From: HGM11368 sp051883395
GTDB lineage: Bacteria > Bacillota > Clostridia > Christensenellales > UBA3700
Assembly: GCA_051883395.1 (NCBI GenBank)
Contig: JBJETQ010000033.1
Span: forward strand, 1 to 54,403
DNA length: 54,403 nucleotides
Direction of reading: 5' to 3'
Shown: piece by piece, positions 50,103-54,403 of the stretch
Layout: each line of letters begins with the position of its first letter
How positions within the stretch are numbered: the first letter of the stretch is position 1
Program-made: the position numbers and the translations under genes
The notes under the pieces: generated by a model
What the model was told of the DNA's origin: nothing
Seen by the model: the letters and a program-made list of their open reading frames with translations, nothing else
Database searches by the model: none

Positions 50103-50771
50103 ATGATAAACATAGCCATAGACGGTCCTAGCGGAGCGGGAAAAAGTACAATCAGCAAAATGGTTGCGGCGCAACTGGGCATCACTTATCTTGACACGGG
50201 AGCAATGTACAGGGCAGTTGCATTGTACGCTTACAGAAAAGGCGTTGACGTCAACGATAGCCAAAGAGTAATTCCGCTTTTGAGTGAGATAGAAATATCT
50301 TTTGACGAAAAGGACGGACAAAAAATCATTATGCTCAATGGAGAAGACGTGTCGACGGCTATCAGAGAACATTACGTATCCAAGCTTGCTTCCGACGTGT
50401 CCAAGATACCTGCCGTACGCAATTTTCTTGTGGAAATGCAGCGCAAAATCGCTCAGACGACCGACGTCGTACTCGACGGCAGAGATATTACCAGCTACGT
50501 ATTGCCTAATGCAAAATACAAGTTTTATCTTACGGCTACGGCAGAAGAAAGAGCCACAAGAAGATACAAGGAGCTTACAGCCAAGGGACAACAAGTCGAT
50601 TTTGAACAGATTCTCAACGATATTATCGACAGAGACTACAACGATATGAACAGAGATTTTGCACCGCTCGTTCAGACTCAGGATTCGGTTTATATCGACA
50701 GCACACATCTGTCAATAGACGAAGTTGCTTCCATAATTATCAGGACGGTCGGAGTTACGGATAAAGCATAG
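50103..50771 (+). CDS. cmk: cytidylate kinase
   Basis: Cmk phosphorylates CMP and dCMP. The 222-residue product has the P-loop GPSGAGKST (residues 8-16), DTGAMYRAVALYA, LDGRDITSYVLPNAKYKFYLTA and the C-terminal DRDYNDMNRDFAPL. DGRDI and the length fit bacterial Cmk. It heads the cmk-plsC-ispH/rpsA group, an arrangement typical of Clostridia. Confidence 0.95.
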   Translation: MINIAIDGPSGAGKSTISKMVAAQLGITYLDTGAMYRAVALYAYRKGVDVNDSQRVIPLLSEIEISFDEKDGQKIIMLNGEDVSTAIREHYVSKLASDVSKIPAVRNFLVEMQRKIAQTTDVVLDGRDITSYVLPNAKYKFYLTATAEERATRRYKELTAKGQQVDFEQILNDIIDRDYNDMNRDFAPLVQTQDSVYIDSTHLSIDEVASIIIRTVGVTDKA

Positions 50772-50813
50772 AAGATTGCCAAAGACGATATTCATAATAG
50801 CAGGGAGTGTATA

Positions 50814-51545
50814 GTGAAACAAAACAGCGACAATCAAACTAAGACCAAAAAAGCAAAAAAACAGCCGCAGGACTGGCTGATTTTTCGCATCATTGGAAAA
50901 ATAGGAAGGTTTTTGGCTAAATTTATATGGCCGACCTTTATTTATGGCAAAAAGAATATCGTCAAGGGGCGTAAATCTATTTATATCTGCAACCATCTTG
51001 ACGCTCTCGACCCTTTCGTAATAGTCGGCAGGGTACTCAAAGACGAGTCCAACGTCGTGATGAAATCTTCGCTGGCAGAGAGTGCGTTTATCAGATACAG
51101 CCTGTATAACATAGCCGGTGGAATACCAATCAGACGCAACGAAAACGATATCGTAGCCGTCAAAAAGATTTTGGGCGTACTTAACAACAAAAATCAGCCT
51201 ATTCTTATCTTTCCCGAAGGCACACGCAATCCGCACGACATAAAAGAAATGTTACCTTTCAAGGACGGAACAGCCGTTTTTGCACTCAAAACCAAGTGTG
51301 AAATAGTTCCTATGTTATATTACAAAAAAATCGGTCCGTTCCGCATCAATCGTCTTTTTATAGGCAAACCTTTTACTCTCGACGAGTTTTATTCGACGGC
51401 TGTTGCCGACGCTAAAAGGCCTGCAACCGACTATATTTATGACAAAATGCTAGAACTCAGGTCAGAAATTGACTTTTTTGTAGAAAAGTGCAATTGCGAC
51501 AAAAATAAATTCAAAGAGCTGTATGGCGAAGGGCAGTTTATCTGA
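50814..51545 (+). CDS. plsC: 1-acylglycerol-3-phosphate acyltransferase (PlsC family)
   Basis: PlsC adds the second acyl chain to lysophosphatidic acid. The 243-residue protein starts with a GTG preceded by AGGGAG. The catalytic motif NHLDALD (NHx4D) is near residue 60, followed by GGIPIRRNEND and FPEGTRN. The N-terminus is lysine-rich, and membrane contact is likely through a short hydrophobic segment near residues 28-45. The ispH-S1 fusion starts one base after the stop. Confidence 0.92.
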   Translation: MKQNSDNQTKTKKAKKQPQDWLIFRIIGKIGRFLAKFIWPTFIYGKKNIVKGRKSIYICNHLDALDPFVIVGRVLKDESNVVMKSSLAESAFIRYSLYNIAGGIPIRRNENDIVAVKKILGVLNNKNQPILIFPEGTRNPHDIKEMLPFKDGTAVFALKTKCEIVPMLYYKKIGPFRINRLFIGKPFTLDEFYSTAVADAKRPATDYIYDKMLELRSEIDFFVEKCNCDKNKFKELYGEGQFI

Positions 51546-51546
51546 T

Positions 51547-53715
51547 ATGGAAATTGTCGTAGCAAAAAACAGCGGCTTTTGCCGTGGAGTAAAAAACGCA
51601 ATCAATCTTGCCCTTAAATGCGGAAAGTGTCAGACGTACGGCATGCTCATTCACAACGAGTATGCTCTCGATATGCTCAAAAGCCACGGTATAGAGTATA
51701 TTGACGACCTTGCCGATTACAACGGTGGCAAACTTATCATTCGTTCTCACGGCGTATCAAAAAAAGTGTATGATTATCTTGAAGCCAACGGCGTCGATTA
51801 CGTTGACGCAACGTGCGTTTTTGTCAAAAAAATTCATGAGATAGTACACAAATATCACAATGAAGGTTATCGGATAATAATAGTTGGAGATCCGCTGCAC
51901 CCTGAGACGCAGGGCATCAACGGCTGGTGCGACGATAGCGCTATAATCATAGATAATGAACAATCTCTCGACTCTATAACGCTTGATAATCAAGACAAAT
52001 TTTGCGTGGTTGCACAGACTACTTTTGACCACGAAAAGTTTGAAAATATCGCAAAAATACTAGAAAATTGCCTCAAAATAGTTGTCATACATAATACAAT
52101 TTGTTATACTACTAGCAGTAGGCAAAATGAGGCTTTTGACCTTAGCAAAACCTGCGACTCAATGCTTGTTATCGGCAGCAAAAACAGCTCCAATACACGC
52201 AAGTTGTTCGGTATTTGTCAAAGCAATTGCCCTAATACCTATTACGTCGAGACGCCGTCAGACGTCAAGACGATAAATGTAGCAAAATTAAACAAGCTCG
52301 GCATAATTGCGGGCGCATCAACTCCCGACGAGTTGATTAAGGAGGTTATAACACAAATGGACGAAATTTCAAAGAAAGATGAGTTCGGAGCAATGCTTGA
52401 ACAGTCCGAGTCTAAGACTAAGGAAGTTAAAGCAGGCAAAATTTTCAAAGATTGCAAAGTAGTATCGGCAAACGAAGATGGTATCGTCATCAACTTCGGT
52501 GGCAAAAAGGACGGTTTTATTGACAAAACCGAAGTCGAAGTTGACGGCGTAGAATATATTCCGGACAACTACAAAGAAGGCGACGTTATCGCCGCAATCG
52601 TAGTAGAAAAATCCGGCAACAAAAAGAACAATGATTGCATATCGTTCTCCAAGAAAGCATACGACTTTAAGACTATCGTAGCAAAAGAGAGCGAAGAAAA
52701 ACTCAGAAGCTCCGAGTTTAAAGCAGAAGTAGAATCGGTAGTAAAACACGGTCTCAAACTTCACGTAGGACCTTACGAAGTATTTGTTCCTGCTTCTCAG
52801 ATCAAAATCGGTTTCGTAACCGAAGAAGATCTCAAAAAGTACGTGGGCAAAACTCTCAGACTCAGAGCAATCAAAGGCAAAAACGATAACACGGAAGGAG
52901 AGATAGAAATCAAACGCAACAAGACTGTTATCGCTTCTCAGAGAGTAATTCTCGAAGAAGAGAAAAAGGCAAAAGAAGACGCTTTGTGGGAAGTTCTTGT
53001 TACGGGCAACGTAGTAACGGGCAAAGTAAGAAGATTTGCAGACTTCGGAGCATTTGTCAACGTCAACGGTTTCGATTGTCTCGTTCATATCAGCGATATT
53101 TCTCACTATAAAATCGCTCATCCAAGCGAAGTTCTGGAACTCAACAAGTCTTATGAATTTGTAATTCTCAAAGCAGACAGAGAAAGCCAGAAGGTATCTT
53201 TGGGATACAAACAACTCCAAAAGAAACCTTACGAAATCGCTGCTGAGAAGTATCCTGTCGGCTCTGTTGTAACCGGCACCGTAAGAACAGTATTGCCTTA
53301 TGGCGCATTCGTACTTATAGAGAGAGACGTAGACGGACTTATTCCTGTCTCCGAGATAGCTCATACCTTTACTAAGAGCGCAACCGACGTATATAAGGAA
53401 GGCGACGTAGTTACTGCCAAAGTTATCAAATTCGAAGGCAACAAAATCACACTTTCTGCTAAGGCATTGATAGAAAAACCTGAGGAGAAAGAAGAAGAAA
53501 TCTCCGAAGAAGATATGCAGGCAGCAAAAGAAAAGAGAGCAACCAAGGCTTCTAAGAAATTTGACAGCGCTGCAGCCGTAGCTCGCAAACCAAAGGCGAA
53601 GAAAGAAGAAAAGGAAGATGAAGAAGTAACTTCCTGGACGTCTGAGCAAGTAGAAAACGCTACTTTCAAAGACTTGTTCAAAGGCTTCGTTTTTGATACC
53701 GAAGACAAAGAATAA
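51547..53715 (+). CDS. ispH-rpsA: fusion of HMBPP reductase IspH and ribosomal protein S1-type domains
   Basis: This 722-residue protein joins two functions. Residues 1-285 are IspH, the last enzyme of the MEP isoprenoid pathway. Its iron-sulfur cysteines are in GFCRGV, DATCVFVKKIH and NTICYTTSSRQ, with the substrate residues in LIHNEY, RSHGV, HPETQG and the SSNTRKL segment. Residues about 305-640 hold four S1 RNA-binding domains, the later two well conserved (RRFADFGAFVNV...GFDCLVHISDIS and VLPYGAFVLI). The last 80 residues are Glu/Lys-rich. The fusion is known in many Clostridia; the S1 part probably acts in translation. The ATG at 51547 is chosen over an upstream frame from 51523, which overlaps plsC. 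Confidence 0.95.
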   Translation: MEIVVAKNSGFCRGVKNAINLALKCGKCQTYGMLIHNEYALDMLKSHGIEYIDDLADYNGGKLIIRSHGVSKKVYDYLEANGVDYVDATCVFVKKIHEIVHKYHNEGYRIIIVGDPLHPETQGINGWCDDSAIIIDNEQSLDSITLDNQDKFCVVAQTTFDHEKFENIAKILENCLKIVVIHNTICYTTSSRQNEAFDLSKTCDSMLVIGSKNSSNTRKLFGICQSNCPNTYYVETPSDVKTINVAKLNKLGIIAGASTPDELIKEVITQMDEISKKDEFGAMLEQSESKTKEVKAGKIFKDCKVVSANEDGIVINFGGKKDGFIDKTEVEVDGVEYIPDNYKEGDVIAAIVVEKSGNKKNNDCISFSKKAYDFKTIVAKESEEKLRSSEFKAEVESVVKHGLKLHVGPYEVFVPASQIKIGFVTEEDLKKYVGKTLRLRAIKGKNDNTEGEIEIKRNKTVIASQRVILEEEKKAKEDALWEVLVTGNVVTGKVRRFADFGAFVNVNGFDCLVHISDISHYKIAHPSEVLELNKSYEFVILKADRESQKVSLGYKQLQKKPYEIAAEKYPVGSVVTGTVRTVLPYGAFVLIERDVDGLIPVSEIAHTFTKSATDVYKEGDVVTAKVIKFEGNKITLSAKALIEKPEEKEEEISEEDMQAAKEKRATKASKKFDSAAAVARKPKAKKEEKEDEEVTSWTSEQVENATFKDLFKGFVFDTEDKE

Positions 53716-53729
53716 TTTACAATTATGAC

Positions 53730-53757
53730 TTTTGGGGTCATAAAAATGACCCCAAAA
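53730..53757. other. strong hairpin after ispH-rpsA lacking a downstream U-run
   Basis: TTTTGGGGTCAT pairs perfectly with ATGACCCCAAAA around an AAAA loop. After the stem the + strand continues with A residues rather than T, and the other strand also lacks a T-run, so it is not a standard intrinsic terminator. It may stabilise the mRNA 3' end or terminate in another way. Confidence 0.6.
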
Positions 53758-53784
53758 AAAATTGTAAAAACTTACACAATTTTC

Positions 53785-53813
53785 TTGACAAAAAAATATT
53801 GTTATAGTATATT
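53785..53813 (+). promoter_or_regulatory. promoter of the tRNA cluster
   Basis: TTGACA (53785-53790) and TATATT (53808-53813) are 17 bp apart, about 27 bases before the first tRNA. Confidence 0.8.
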
Positions 53814-53839
53814 GAATTAGTCGCAAGGATTAGATTTGT

Positions 53840-53916
53840 CGGGGTGTAGCGCAGTTTGGTAGCGCGCGTGGTTTGGGACCATGATGTCGGGAGTTCGAGT
53901 CTCTTCACCCCGACCA
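53840..53916 (+). tRNA. tRNA-Pro(TGG)
   Basis: The acceptor stem CGGGGTG/CACCCCG is complete. The anticodon stem-loop CGTGG-TTTGGGA-CCATG reads TGG. The T-loop is TTCGAGT, discriminator A, and CCA is encoded. Confidence 0.96.
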
Positions 53917-53937
53917 ATTTATAAACTTGGCAGATGT

Positions 53938-54014
53938 GGGCCATTAGCTCAGTCGGTTAGAGCAACCGGCTCATAACCGGTCGGTCCAAGGTTCGAGTCC
54001 TTGATGGCCCACCA
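53938..54014 (+). tRNA. tRNA with CAT anticodon (elongator Met or lysidine-modified Ile)
   Basis: The acceptor stem GGGCCAT/ATGGCCC is perfect. The anticodon loop CTCATAA gives CAT; CCA is encoded. It is not the initiator type, because the first acceptor pair is G-C and the GGG/CCC initiator anticodon-stem pairs are absent. Elongator Met versus Ile2 (CAT modified to lysidine) cannot be settled by eye. Confidence 0.92.
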
Positions 54015-54026
54015 ACAACTCAATAT

Positions 54027-54103
54027 GGTTCGGTAGTTCAGCTGGTTAGAACGCTAGCCTGTCACGCTAGAGGTCGAGGGTTCGAGTCCCTTCCGAATCG
54101 CCA
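54027..54103 (+). tRNA. tRNA-Asp(GTC)
   Basis: The acceptor stem GGTTCGG/CCGAATC has one G-U pair. The anticodon stem CTAGC/GCTAG encloses CTGTCAC with anticodon GTC; discriminator G and encoded CCA are present. This is a Tgt/QueA substrate type (GUN anticodon). Confidence 0.96.
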
Positions 54104-54137
54104 AATAAATTCTGCGATTTTATATCGCATAATTTAT

Positions 54138-54213
54138 GCCTCGGTAGCTCAGTCGGTAGAGCAGGGGACTGAAAATCCCCGTGTCGGTGGTTCGATTCCG
54201 CCCCGAGGCACCA
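54138..54213 (+). tRNA. tRNA-Phe(GAA)
   Basis: Perfect acceptor stem GCCTCGG/CCGAGGC. The anticodon stem GGGGA/TCCCC encloses CTGAAAA with anticodon GAA; discriminator A and CCA are encoded. Confidence 0.97.
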
Positions 54214-54235
54214 TCGCAATGGAGCCAATATTTTT

Positions 54236-54311
54236 GCTGGTGTAGCTCAATTGGCAGAGCAGCTGATTTGTAATCAGCAGGTTGTTGGTTCGATTCCGAT
54301 CACCAGCTCCA
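54236..54311 (+). tRNA. tRNA-Thr(TGT)
   Basis: Perfect acceptor stem GCTGGTG/CACCAGC. The anticodon stem GCTGA/TCAGC encloses TTTGTAA with anticodon TGT; discriminator T and CCA are encoded. Confidence 0.96.
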
Positions 54312-54317
54312 ATTTAT

Positions 54318-54402
54318 GGGCAGATTCCCGAGCGGCCAAAGGGAGCAGACTGTAAATCTGCCGACTCTGTCTACGATGGTTCGAATCCATCTCTGCCCAC
54401 CA
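54318..54402 (+). tRNA. tRNA-Tyr(GTA)
   Basis: This is a class II tRNA with a long variable arm. The acceptor stem GGGCAGA/TCTGCCC is perfect. The anticodon stem GCAGA/TCTGC encloses CTGTAAA with anticodon GTA; discriminator A and CCA are encoded. It ends one base before the window edge, so the tRNA cluster may continue. Confidence 0.96.
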
Positions 54403-54403
54403 A

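Noticed and set aside
52369..53826. A 485-codon minus-strand open frame across the S1 part of ispH-rpsA
   Set aside because: It is a shadow of the S1 domains: aromatic-rich, repetitive translation, no domain, no promoter or ribosome binding site.

Overview
The window is a gene-dense stretch of a Bacillota chromosome, most likely from the class Clostridia and probably from an uncultured lineage. The evidence is a SCIFF peptide with its radical-SAM maturase, the TIGR04086 membrane protein, HemZ, an IspH-ribosomal protein S1 fusion, YlxY and YmxG after rpsO-pnp, ScpA/ScpB, GerW (YtfJ) and a Spo0A-type DNA-binding domain. Coding DNA has moderate GC, gaps are AT-rich, and all but two genes lie on the + strand. 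No phage, insertion sequence or CRISPR array was seen.

Layout. 1-4258: end of proA, ruvC, ruvA, ruvB, queA. 4425-8410: tgt, yajC, TIGR04086 gene, scfA, scfB. 8824-18385: secD, secF, recJ, rel, dtd, metallo-hydrolase, hemZ. 18682-23484: rpsO, pnp, ylxY, ymxG. 23823-32127: ftsK/spoIIIE, rimO, pgsA, cinA-type gene, recA, rny. 32162-33216: a minus-strand pair, a SpoIIM-like membrane protein and a free-standing Spo0A effector domain. 33320-42334: deoB, dacF, lysA, M50 peptidase, scpA, scpB, ytfI-like, gerW, dacB-like, rluB. 42559-47716: a biotin-dependent sodium-pump operon carrying two different carboxyltransferases. 47983-53715: surE, a flavoprotein, cmk, plsC, ispH-rpsA. 53840-54402: six tRNA genes with encoded CCA.

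How the genes work together. Much of the window is housekeeping: Holliday-junction resolution and recombination (ruvABC, recJ, recA), queuosine (queA, tgt), protein export (yajC, secDF), stringent response (rel), RNA turnover (pnp, rny) and chromosome segregation (ftsK, scpAB). The accessory interest lies in the SCIFF locus, the minus-strand Spo0A-C/SpoIIM-like island with nearby 0A-box-like sites, and the decarboxylase/transcarboxylase operon with an enlarged OadB. Sporulation genes appear patchy: gerW, dacB-like and dacF are present, but spmA, spmB, spoVS and ymdB are missing from their usual places.

Many promoters match sigma-A well (TTGaca, 17 bp, TAtaaT). At four genes (ruvA, ymxG, deoB, surE), and with a weak -35 at the spo0A-C gene, the -10 box lies exactly 6 nt before the start codon and no Shine-Dalgarno sequence is visible. 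This suggests leaderless mRNAs. Other genes have ordinary GGAGG-type sites. All functions are read from sequence motifs and remembered gene order; no database search was run.
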